DNA of 8,093 nt, from NCBI GenBank assembly GCA_045580645.1, contig JAZNOG010000067.1, positions 1 through 8,093 of the forward strand, written 5' to 3'. A program made the position numbers and the translations under genes. The stretch comes from HGM10836 sp045580645 (GTDB lineage Bacteria; Bacillota_I; Bacilli_A; RF39; UBA660). Shown piece by piece: positions 1 to 6,024 of this stretch. Positions within the stretch are counted from its first letter, which is position 1. Every line of letters begins with the position of its first letter. The notes beneath the pieces were generated by a model. The model was not told the DNA's origin. It searched no databases and saw only the letters and a list, made by a program, of their open reading frames with translations.

Positions 1-572
1 GCATAGTTATCTATTATAATTAGTTCTTCTTTTGCTTCTTTAAATATATCTAATATCTTTGAATATGCATCATATATTTGGCCATAGAAATATATTTCAT
101 TTGATTTGGTTTCAAACTTATCAAAAGTTTTTTCTAATATATTTAATCTTTCGTCATGCTTTAAAACCATATTATTTATATATTTTTGTTCAATTAAGTT
201 CGATGATATATATTTTCTCATAGATACAAAGGCATCCATAATACTTATACTTACTTCGGTTGCAATTTTAGACTTTAATATTGTTGCAAGCATTGCAACA
301 CCTTGCTCTGTGAAAACTCTGGGGTTTTTATATCTTCCACCTCTTGTCTCTTTTTTTTGGTCGAAAATTTCGACCAAAAAACTTTTTGTCTCTTCATCAT
401 TTAATTTCCAGGAAAATCTTTCAGGGAATTTTTCTAAGTTGTTTCTAACTGCCTCATTTATCCTTTTTGTTTCTACTTTATAAAGTTTAGCCAAATCACT
501 ATCAAGCATAACTTGTTTTCCTCTTATTTCATATATCATATTTTCTATTTTTATTTCTTCTATTTCTAACAC
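1..572 (-). CDS. ORF6N-domain protein, 5' part (C-terminal end beyond window)
   Basis: This is the first 190 codons of a leftward gene that runs off the window edge without a stop. Residues about 9-120 look like an ORF6N domain: an opening segment with IRGKQVMLDSDLAKLY, the RFSWKL stretch near 52-57, and the conserved GGRYKNP and VFTEQGVAML motifs at 78-95. ORF6N is a putative DNA-binding domain related to KilA-N/Bro proteins, common in phage and in gut Firmicutes and Bacteroidetes chromosomes. From about 155 a second module begins (YFYGQIYDAY, then LIIIDNY at 184-190), which I recall as the usual C-terminal partner of ORF6N but cannot name with certainty. The start is GTG at 572-570, preceded by GAGAGGAG (complement of 580-587) at good spacing; no in-frame ATG is placed as well. 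It has its own promoter candidate and lies downstream of the neighbouring block's terminator, so it is probably monocistronic. The family is confident, the cellular role is not known. Confidence 0.88.
   Translation of the reverse strand, partial: MLEIEEIKIENMIYEIRGKQVMLDSDLAKLYKVETKRINEAVRNNLEKFPERFSWKLNDEETKSFLVEIFDQKKETRGGRYKNPRVFTEQGVAMLATILKSKIATEVSISIMDAFVSMRKYISSNLIEQKYINNMVLKHDERLNILEKTFDKFETKSNEIYFYGQIYDAYSKILDIFKEAKEELIIIDNY
353..381. repeat. 29-bp near-perfect palindrome inside the ORF6N gene
   Basis: Two 14-base arms (353-366 and 368-381) are exact reverse complements around the single base 367. The core reads GGTCGAAA / TTTCGACC and is flanked by six Ts and six As. It encodes residues 65-74 (FLVEIFDQKK), just before the conserved GGRYKNP motif. 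It could be a hairpin in the mRNA, an operator-like site, or a coincidence of coding; nothing else in the window repeats it. Confidence 0.8.
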
Positions 573-579
573 AATTTTT

Positions 580-587
580 CTCCTCTC
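580..587 (-). promoter_or_regulatory. Shine-Dalgarno site that sets the GTG start of the ORF6N gene
   Basis: On the minus strand GAGAGGAG ends seven bases before GTG at 572-570. It supports the GTG start over the downstream in-frame ATG at codon 12, which has no comparable site in front of it. Confidence 0.7.
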
Positions 588-609
588 ATTGTTTTATTGA
601 TAATTAAAT

Positions 610-638
610 AAATTACCCTATATATATATCATTCGCAA
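610..638 (-). promoter_or_regulatory. Sigma-A-like promoter candidate for the ORF6N gene
   Basis: On the minus strand TTGCGA (633-638) is followed after exactly 17 bases by TAATTT (610-615). This sits about 40 bases upstream of the GTG start and just after the terminator at 668-703, which is the expected place. Both boxes are imperfect, and AT-rich DNA gives such matches by chance, so this is a candidate only. Confidence 0.4.
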
Positions 639-667
639 AAGCATATAAAAGGACCTTGACAAATGTT

Positions 668-703
668 AAAAAAAACCAAATAAATTTAATTTTATCTGGT
701 TTT
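668..703 (-). terminator. Intrinsic terminator closing the lon-spoVID-ysxE block
   Basis: Minus-strand transcript forms a 13-bp stem (arms 691-703 and 672-684) with one G-U pair, a 6-base loop (685-690), and then a run of eight Us counted from the GG of the arm (complement of 668-675). Read on the plus strand the same stem has an A-C mismatch and a poor T run, so the minus direction is preferred. It lies about 235 bases beyond the stop of the coat-kinase-like gene, so the trailer runs antisense to the whole small gene at 753-962. Confidence 0.75.
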
Positions 704-752
704 GTTTCTTCACTATTATTTCAAAAATACATAAAATATCATAGGTGATTAT

Positions 753-962
753 ATGTTTAAACATAGTTTTATGTGTAGTTGTTCTGCTTGTAGAAATAAA
801 AGAAGAAATAACGGATGCAACATATGGTGTTTAGGATTTTTTCTTATCATCATTTTGTATCAATCATTTATTACTATATTTTGGACAATTACATTTAATG
901 CAGTTTTATTATTTATAGAAATAATTTTCTTCTTCTTTTTACTTATTAGAATAATATGGTGA
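753..962 (+). CDS. Small Cys-rich membrane protein, hypothetical (69 aa)
   Basis: I do not recognise a family. The short hydrophilic N-terminus holds five cysteines (C8, C10, C13, C22, C26), the first three spaced as CxCxxC, along with a basic RNKRRNN patch at 14-20. From about residue 26 to the end it is almost entirely hydrophobic and fits two transmembrane helices (about 26-46 and 48-68) with the basic Cys-rich segment probably cytoplasmic. The ATG is preceded by AGGTGA (743-748), a reasonable Shine-Dalgarno site at correct spacing, which favours a real gene over chance. It is the only plus-strand gene and converges on the coat-kinase-like gene, overlapping its 3' end by 24 bases. A TTGACA at 656-661 lies upstream but lacks a convincing -10. 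The Cys motif could bind a metal or be redox-active, but that is inference. It could still be a chance reading frame. Confidence 0.5.
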   Translation: MFKHSFMCSCSACRNKRRNNGCNIWCLGFFLIIILYQSFITIFWTITFNAVLLFIEIIFFFFLLIRIIW

Positions 963-1820
963 TATTAACTTGTCTGTTTTATATATATAATCTAACATCT
1001 TATTTACATTCAAAGTATTTTCATAATCATTATTTGTAAACTCTATTTTATCTGGAAGTGATACCAGTATGAATAAGAGTTTTTTTTCTTCTAAGGATAA
1101 CGGATATCTTTTTTCATATTCTTCTAATAAAATGGAAAAATCTACATCATTATAATTTTTTTTATAAAATTTATATAAATCATATATAGGTATATCAAAT
1201 TTAGCATTATCCCAACTAATTAAATAACTATTATCATTTCTTATTAAATGATCTAGTTCTAAATTATTATGAACTAAAACAATTCTTTGCTTGTCGCTAT
1301 CTTTAATTAAACTATACCAACTAGTAAGTTCTTGTTTTAAATAATCAATTAAAGCATAAATTTTACTTATATTTCTTGCTAATAAATATCTAGATGGAGA
1401 CATAAATATTTCCCCATCTATATAATCATTTAAACTAGTATAATACTCTAATAAATCATTTAATTTATTATCTATTTCTTCATATATAACTTTATAATCA
1501 TCTATGTCTACATTTCTATAGTGTGTTGTTTTAGTATGTAATAAACTTACTAAATTTATTAAATCACTAGCTTTTTCTTCTTTTGATATATCATAGTTAT
1601 CTAAATATTCATATATATCATAGTCTTCATCTTCATCATAAATATAAGGATAATAATTAAAACTTCTAGTTGTTAAATATCTAAATATTTTATTGACATC
1701 ACTATTTCTTTTTTTTAATACATATTTTCTATCTTTAGTATTCACTAATACAACATTATTTTTCTTTTCATATCCAAGGGGACAAATATTATATTTTTTT
1801 AATACTCTATCATCAATCAT
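939..1820 (-). CDS. ysxE: CotS/YsxE-like spore coat kinase-fold protein, degenerate active site
   Basis: This 293-residue protein has the layout of the CotS/YutH/YsxE family, spore-coat-associated proteins with an aminoglycoside-phosphotransferase-like kinase fold. Visible pieces are a YVLKKR strand at 33-38 with the candidate ATP-contacting lysine, the LVSLLHTKT segment at 90-98 typical of this fold, a catalytic-loop equivalent LVHNNLELDHLI at 182-193, and a metal-loop equivalent ISWDNAKFDIPIYDL at 201-215. The canonical HGDxxxxN loop reads H184-N185-N186, then D191, so the catalytic Asp position is Asn and activity is doubtful; a structural role is more likely. The ATG at 1820-1818 overlaps the SpoVID-like gene by 8 bases and lacks a Shine-Dalgarno site, which implies translational coupling. 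Directly following spoVID is the position of ysxE in B. subtilis, which supports the name. The family is fairly sure; the exact orthology rests on context. Confidence 0.75.
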   Translation of the reverse strand: MIDDRVLKKYNICPLGYEKKNNVVLVNTKDRKYVLKKRNSDVNKIFRYLTTRSFNYYPYIYDEDEDYDIYEYLDNYDISKEEKASDLINLVSLLHTKTTHYRNVDIDDYKVIYEEIDNKLNDLLEYYTSLNDYIDGEIFMSPSRYLLARNISKIYALIDYLKQELTSWYSLIKDSDKQRIVLVHNNLELDHLIRNDNSYLISWDNAKFDIPIYDLYKFYKKNYNDVDFSILLEEYEKRYPLSLEEKKLLFILVSLPDKIEFTNNDYENTLNVNKMLDYIYKTDKLISPYYSNK

Positions 1821-2499
1821 TATTTAAAAAACTAGGTATTACAAGTTTCATACCAACACTAAAGTTTTCTATATCATTATAATCAGATAGTTCTTCTTTG
1901 GTTACTTTATATTTATTCATTATAAGTTCTAAAGTATCTTCTTCTCTAACAAGGTAAACACTATAAGTAAGATATTTTTCTTCATTTTTATCTAATTTTA
2001 TAACATTGTTTTTATTTTCTTCAACTATATTCATTGAATTTATATTTTCCCTTCCTATTTCTTCTTGTGATACAACTTTAATTTCTTCTAGTTTTTCTTC
2101 TATTGGTTCAGGTTCAATACACCTTTCTTCTAAGACTTCTTCTATTTCTTTTTCTATTGCTACTTCTTTTTCTTTTTTTACTAAATTATCAATAACAACA
2201 ACTATATTTACTCTTAATATTTCATCATTTATAATTTCATAACGAAAATCGTCTATATCAATTGTTGAATCAAATGTATCATAATCGTCACTTATTGCTA
2301 TTTCACATGGTATTTTATAACTATATTCTTCTACTAGGGAACTTGCTTTAGTTAGTTTATAAGATCCTTTTATATAAAAGTTTCCTACAATTAGGTCTTC
2401 ACCTTTTAAAGTTAAATCATTATCTAAAGAAATACTTGTTAAATCACCTATTTTGGTTTTAAATGTAATATCCTTTGTAAAAGGAATTGTTTGTTTCAT
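1813..2499 (-). CDS. spoVID: SpoVID-like spore morphogenetic protein with C-terminal LysM (228 aa)
   Basis: Two ends of SpoVID can be seen. The N-terminal beta-rich domain (about 1-105) starts KQTIPFTKDITF and includes SISLDNDLTL and FYIKGSYKL, in the style of the SpoVID N-terminal domain. The C-terminal LysM (about 179-222) has YLVREEDTLELIMNKYKVT and ends VGMKLVIP. Between them is a short Glu/Lys-rich linker (about 106-175). In B. subtilis SpoVID acts at the mother-cell face of the forespore, binding SpoIVA and SafA to drive coat encasement, and its LysM contacts a peptidoglycan precursor. That protein is about 575 residues, so this one is much shorter, mainly in the linker. The start is the ATG at 2499-2497 because AGGAGG sits five bases upstream; an in-frame ATG ten codons earlier has no such site. 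It lies 44 bases after lon and overlaps the next gene. A different LysM coat protein is the alternative. Confidence 0.8.
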   Translation of the reverse strand: MKQTIPFTKDITFKTKIGDLTSISLDNDLTLKGEDLIVGNFYIKGSYKLTKASSLVEEYSYKIPCEIAISDDYDTFDSTIDIDDFRYEIINDEILRVNIVVVIDNLVKKEKEVAIEKEIEEVLEERCIEPEPIEEKLEEIKVVSQEEIGRENINSMNIVEENKNNVIKLDKNEEKYLTYSVYLVREEDTLELIMNKYKVTKEELSDYNDIENFSVGMKLVIPSFLNND

Positions 2500-2504
2500 A
2501 TGGA

Positions 2505-2510
2505 CCTCCT
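2505..2510 (-). promoter_or_regulatory. Shine-Dalgarno site that decides the SpoVID-like start
   Basis: AGGAGG on the minus strand is followed by TCCAT and then ATG at 2499-2497. This places translation start at MKQTIPF rather than at the ATG at 2529, which would add ten residues (MHILLLEEVH) that encode the ribosome site itself. Confidence 0.85.
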
Positions 2511-2529
2511 CTAGTAGAAGAATATGCAT

Positions 2530-2567
2530 AAAAAAAGAAATATTTACAAAACTTTTGTATTTATTTC
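2530..2567 (-). terminator. Weak terminator or attenuator overlapping the lon stop codon
   Basis: The minus transcript can fold GAAATA with TATTTC (outer stem, ends at 2567 and 2537), an AA/AA internal loop, then TACAA with TTGTA around AAGTT, followed by C and seven Us (complement of 2530-2536). The stem is nearly all A-U, so termination would be partial. It covers the last codons of lon and lies before the SpoVID-like gene, so it may reduce read-through. Confidence 0.45.
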
Positions 2568-4877
2568 TTTTAATAATTTGTTATAAACATCTTCATATGT
2601 TTTAACATATATAAATTTTAGTGATCTTTTTATTTCTTTTTCTATTATTTCTACGTCTTTTTCATTTTCTTTTGGAAGGAATATTTTTCTTATTCCATAT
2701 CTTTTAGCACCAATTATTTTTTCTTTTAATCCTCCAATAGGAAGAACTTTTCCTCTTAAAGTTATTTCACCAGTCATGCTAATGTTATTAGGAATTTCTA
2801 AATTAGTAAGGGCACTTATGATTGCAGTAGTAAGTGCAATTCCGGCGGAAGGTCCATCTTTTTTAATAGCGCCTTCTGGAACGTGGATATGAATATCATT
2901 TTCTTCTAAAAGTTTATAATTTATGTTAAACTTTTTATAATTACTTTTAATATAACTAAGTGCTAAGCTGGCACTTTCTTTAAAGACATCTCCAAGTAAA
3001 CCAGTTAAAACAATGTTTCCATTACCTTTATAGAAGTTTACTTCGATCTTTAGAACATCTCCACCAAAAATGCTGTAAGATAAACCATTTACTACTCCAA
3101 CGCTTGATATATTATCATTATTATTATAATGATATTTTTCTATGCCTAAATATTTTTCTATTTGCCTATCATCTATAATATTTAATTGTAAAGATCTATT
3201 AACTACTATTTCTTTAACTATTTTACGTAAAATACTATAAATTAATCTTTCTAGTTCTCTAACACCAGCTTCTTTAGTATAATCACGTATAATTTTTAAA
3301 ATTGCTTCATCTTCAAAAATAATTGATTCTTTTTTTAGATTATATTCTTTTATTCCTTTTGGGATAATATAGTTTTTAGCAATATTTAATTTTTCATATT
3401 CTGTATAACTATTTATATCAATTATTTCCATTCTATCATATAATTCAAGTGGAATTTGTTCTTTATAATTGGCTGTGCAGATAAAAAATACATTTGATAA
3501 GTCATATTCTTCTTCTATATAGTTGTCACAAAAACGTTTATTTTGATTCTTATCTAAAATTTCAAGTAAACTAGATGCTGGATCTCCTTTTATATCTTTT
3601 GTCATTTTATCTATTTCATCTATAATAAATACTGGATTAGATACACCTGCTTTTTTCATGCCGGAAATTATTTTACCATAAGATGAACCGATGTATGCTC
3701 TTCTGTGACCCATTATTTCTGCTTCGTCATTAATGCCCCCCACTGATATTTTTGTGCACTTTCTATTCATTGCTTTAGCAATACTTTTAGCAAGGGTTGT
3801 TTTTCCAACTCCTGGGGGTCCAACTAAGCAGATAACTGGGGCATCAATACTACTAGTATGTTGTTGAAGCGCTAAAAACTCTATTATTCTTTCTTTTGCT
3901 TCTTTTAAACCAAAGTGAGAATTATCTAGTATTTCCATGGCCTTTTTAAAATTTTTATTATCTGGTGTTTTTTTATTCCATGGTAGATTAAGCATTATTT
4001 CTATATAATTTAATATCATAGATACTTCAGGAGAAGATATTGGTGTTTTTTCATAACGTTTTATTTCATTATGAATTCTTTGTTTTATTTTTAAAGGAGC
4101 ATCTAAATTTTCTGTAGCGTCTTTTAACTTTTCTACAGTATCATCTCTATCAAAATTAACACCAAGTTCTTCTTTAATGGCTTTTATTTTTTCATTTAAA
4201 ATATATTCTTTTTGAGATTTTTCTAGGTTTTTGCCAACACGTTCTTCAATAGAAGATTCAAGTGCAATAATTTTAAGTTCTTGATTTATATCATCAAGTA
4301 ACATCATTACTCTACTAGTAGGTTCTACTTCATTTATATATTCAAGTTTTCTTTCATAAGTTAAAGGAATAGTGTTTACTAATATATCTGTTATTTTATT
4401 TATATCATTTATACCAAGTATTTGAGATAAGACACCGTTACTAGCATTAGGATTATGTTCTATATAATATTCTAGTTGTTTTATTAAACTACGAGAATAA
4501 GCCATTTCTTCTAAATTATTTAATTCATTTATTTTTATATCTTCTACTTCGGATATAACAGAGTTATCTTCTTTTTTATCAAATTTAGAAATTAATACTC
4601 TATTTAGACCACGAATAACTACTCTTGTTTTATTATTAGGTAAATCAAGTTTCATACTGATATAACCTACTATGCCTACTTTAGATAGGTTAGCAAGATC
4701 AACAACTTCTTCTAAAGCATCTGTTTGATACGCGATTAGAATATGTTTGTTATAGAAAGATTCAGCAAGTGAAATTAACTCTTTATCGTTATTTGCATCA
4801 AGTTCAAGTCTTATTTCACTATAAGGAAAAAGCACAATATTTTTTAAAAATAAAACTGGTAAACAAGTTTTAGTCAT
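2544..4877 (-). CDS. lon: ATP-dependent protease La (LonA), 777 aa
   Basis: Lon is a cytoplasmic hexameric AAA+ serine protease that unfolds and degrades misfolded and regulatory proteins. The full domain order is present: N-terminal substrate-binding domain (about 5-195, opening CLPVLFLKNIVLFPYSEI), a coiled linker (about 196-260, with EYILNEKIKAIKEELG), the AAA+ module (Walker A GPPGVGKT 353-360, Walker B VFIIDE 416-421, sensor-1 TAN 468-470, arginine finger in DRME near 482, sensor-2 GVREL at 538-542), and the C-terminal protease with the Ser-Lys dyad S677 in KDGPSAG and K720 in GGLKEK. The length is normal for LonA and no key residue is missing. Start ATG 4877-4875 has AGGAGG (4885-4890) seven bases upstream. 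A promoter lies at 4909-4936. No CtsR or CIRCE heat-shock operator is visible in the 98-base gap. It heads a block with the SpoVID-like and YsxE-like genes; in B. subtilis lonA lies upstream of spoVID-ysxE too. Confidence 0.98.
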   Translation of the reverse strand: MTKTCLPVLFLKNIVLFPYSEIRLELDANNDKELISLAESFYNKHILIAYQTDALEEVVDLANLSKVGIVGYISMKLDLPNNKTRVVIRGLNRVLISKFDKKEDNSVISEVEDIKINELNNLEEMAYSRSLIKQLEYYIEHNPNASNGVLSQILGINDINKITDILVNTIPLTYERKLEYINEVEPTSRVMMLLDDINQELKIIALESSIEERVGKNLEKSQKEYILNEKIKAIKEELGVNFDRDDTVEKLKDATENLDAPLKIKQRIHNEIKRYEKTPISSPEVSMILNYIEIMLNLPWNKKTPDNKNFKKAMEILDNSHFGLKEAKERIIEFLALQQHTSSIDAPVICLVGPPGVGKTTLAKSIAKAMNRKCTKISVGGINDEAEIMGHRRAYIGSSYGKIISGMKKAGVSNPVFIIDEIDKMTKDIKGDPASSLLEILDKNQNKRFCDNYIEEEYDLSNVFFICTANYKEQIPLELYDRMEIIDINSYTEYEKLNIAKNYIIPKGIKEYNLKKESIIFEDEAILKIIRDYTKEAGVRELERLIYSILRKIVKEIVVNRSLQLNIIDDRQIEKYLGIEKYHYNNNDNISSVGVVNGLSYSIFGGDVLKIEVNFYKGNGNIVLTGLLGDVFKESASLALSYIKSNYKKFNINYKLLEENDIHIHVPEGAIKKDGPSAGIALTTAIISALTNLEIPNNISMTGEITLRGKVLPIGGLKEKIIGAKRYGIRKIFLPKENEKDVEIIEKEIKRSLKFIYVKTYEDVYNKLLKEINTKVL

Positions 4878-4908
4878 ACTTCTTCCTCCTTTTAAAAAAC
4901 TAATATCT

Positions 4909-4936
4909 ATTATAATGTTTTTTTTATTTTAATCAA
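4909..4936 (-). promoter_or_regulatory. Sigma-A-like promoter of lon
   Basis: On the minus strand TTGATT (4931-4936) is followed after 16 bases by a perfect TATAAT (4909-4914). Transcription would start near 4902, giving a leader of about 25 bases that carries the AGGAGG of lon. It lies just downstream of the preceding gene's terminator, which fits an independent transcription unit. Confidence 0.65.
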
Positions 4937-4946
4937 GGAAAAGATT

Positions 4947-4977
4947 AAAAAAATAGAAGTAAATTTTTACCTCTATT
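4947..4977 (-). terminator. Intrinsic terminator of the helical-repeat gene
   Basis: Minus transcript forms AATAGAGGTAA (4967-4977) paired with TTACTTCTATT (4952-4962), 11 bp including one G-U pair, a 4-base loop, and a run of seven Us (complement of 4947-4953). The stem includes the first bases of the TAA stop at 4978-4976, so termination immediately follows the coding region and separates it from lon. Confidence 0.78.
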
Positions 4978-5932
4978 ATGATTTTGATAAAATATCAATT
5001 TTTTTATAAATTTTATTTCTTTGTTTTACTAATTTTTTTAAATCTGGTTTTTTGTTAACTGTTTTTTCTTCTTCATTAAACTGATCTAACAAGTCAATAA
5101 TTTTCTTTACATCTTTATCTTCACTTCTTAAAATTGTTTTCGTTAATAAATTTCTATCACTACCACTTAATTTCATAAATTCATACATGTCATTAGTGCT
5201 TCCATGTTCAATTACAACATTTTGTAAGGCATTAATATCAGAGCCTTTAATTCTAGCAAATAAAGTACAAAGTTTTGGATCACAGCTTTTTAAAACTACT
5301 TCTTCAAATGGTTTTATATCAAAATCTTCATATTTAGAAAATGCAAGTGCGAATAAGTGACAATATTTTGGGTCACTATTTTCTAAAATTACTTTTGCAT
5401 GTTCTTGGTAATCTGCTTCTTTTAGAAGTGCAAATTTATAATTAAATTCAGAATTCTTGCTGTCAATTATTACCTTTCCATGTGACTTTACATCAGAATT
5501 TTTTACATCTTTAGCAAATTCATAATTTAATAAAACGTCTTTTGAATCAATAACTACCCTTCCATGTTTTAAAATATCACAGTTTAAAATAGAACGGGCA
5601 AATGATAAACTTATCTTTGGATTTTTTTCGTTTAAAACTACTTCTTCATGTTTTTTTAAATCAGTTTCTGGAACATCTAAAACATATAAAAAATTTAATG
5701 TAGCATCACCATGTTCTCTAATAATTTTAGAGTGTTCATCAATCTTTTTACTTCCAATTAATTTTACAAAATGTAATGATAATGCTGGATTACATAAATT
5801 TAAGACTTTATCCTCGAATAAGTCTCTTGCAGCATCAACTCCATATTCATTTTTAATATTTTCGATATCTCTACATATTACATAAGCAAAATCAAATTTT
5901 GACATTAAGCAACCTTTATATTTTATATACAT
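4976..5932 (-). CDS. Unrecognised tandem helical-repeat protein (318 aa)
   Basis: I do not recognise a named family. After a short N-terminal segment (about 11-40) the protein is built of about eight degenerate repeats of 27-31 residues, starting near 41, 70, 98, 126, 154, 181, 212 and 239. The pattern is VVI-x-S-x-D/N-P at the start, a middle FA or LFA, then D-I/V and H/E-K before the next unit, for example KVILENSDPKYCHLFALA. This suggests paired helices in a superhelical solenoid, which typically binds proteins or nucleic acids. The tail (about 285-318) is very Lys-rich, with a probable helix. There is no signal peptide or membrane segment, so it is probably cytoplasmic. The first ATG (5932) is chosen because GGAGG lies seven bases upstream; Met10 has only a weak site. 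It has its own terminator and its neighbour lon has its own promoter, so co-function with lon is not implied. Similar repeats occur in uncharacterised proteins of gut Firmicutes, from memory. Confidence 0.85.
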   Translation of the reverse strand: MYIKYKGCLMSKFDFAYVICRDIENIKNEYGVDAARDLFEDKVLNLCNPALSLHFVKLIGSKKIDEHSKIIREHGDATLNFLYVLDVPETDLKKHEEVVLNEKNPKISLSFARSILNCDILKHGRVVIDSKDVLLNYEFAKDVKNSDVKSHGKVIIDSKNSEFNYKFALLKEADYQEHAKVILENSDPKYCHLFALAFSKYEDFDIKPFEEVVLKSCDPKLCTLFARIKGSDINALQNVVIEHGSTNDMYEFMKLSGSDRNLLTKTILRSEDKDVKKIIDLLDQFNEEEKTVNKKPDLKKLVKQRNKIYKKIDILSKS

Positions 5933-5939
5933 ATATAAC

Positions 5940-5956
5940 CCTCCTATAATGATAGG
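5940..5956 (-). promoter_or_regulatory. Shine-Dalgarno site with overlapping small inverted repeat
   Basis: GGAGG (complement of 5940-5944) lies seven bases before the ATG at 5932 and fixes the start of the helical-repeat gene. The inverted repeat CCTAT-CATT-ATAGG (5943-5956) shares two bases with it, so a short hairpin could compete with ribosome binding. The hairpin is only 5 bp and may be accidental. I found no convincing -35/-10 pair upstream. Confidence 0.55.
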
Positions 5957-5978
5957 ATAACATATAAAATATAAAATG

Positions 5979-6008
5979 AAAATAAAAAGATAGAATTTTC
6001 TATCTTTT
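5979..6008 (-). terminator. Intrinsic terminator of the leucine-rich-repeat gene
   Basis: A perfect 11-bp inverted repeat, AAAAGATAGAA (5985-5995) and TTCTATCTTTT (5998-6008), is separated by only two bases, so the real loop opens to four or more bases. On the minus strand it is followed by U-rich sequence (TATTTTC). It sits 16 bases after the stop of the leucine-rich-repeat gene and before the ribosome site of the next gene. The symmetric A and T tracts would let it work in both directions. Confidence 0.7.
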
Positions 6009-6024
6009 ATATATTTTTTATATA

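Noticed and set aside
106..483. Plus-strand open frame opposite the ORF6N gene
   Set aside because: It is the complement of a well-supported domain-bearing gene, rich in Phe, Ser and Leu as expected of antisense AT-rich DNA, and has no good ribosome site.
656..686. Plus-strand promoter with TTGACA for the small membrane gene
   Set aside because: The -35 is perfect, but the best -10 (TAAATT) needs a 19-base spacer and falls inside the terminator stem. Recorded as possible but too weak to list.
2006..2242. Plus-strand Ser/Phe/Ile-rich open frame
   Set aside because: It is the complement of the Glu/Lys-rich linker of the SpoVID-like gene; GAA and AAA codons read backwards as TTC and TTT.
2500..2530. 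Sigma-E-like promoter before the SpoVID-like gene (GCATATT)
   Set aside because: The -35 resemblance has no -10 at 13-15 bases; the only CATA-type match overlaps the start codon, so transcription would begin inside the gene.
4878..4975. Heat-shock operators (CtsR or CIRCE) before lon
   Set aside because: No direct GGTCAAA repeats or long GC-bearing inverted repeat are present; the gap is explained by a terminator, a promoter and a ribosome site.
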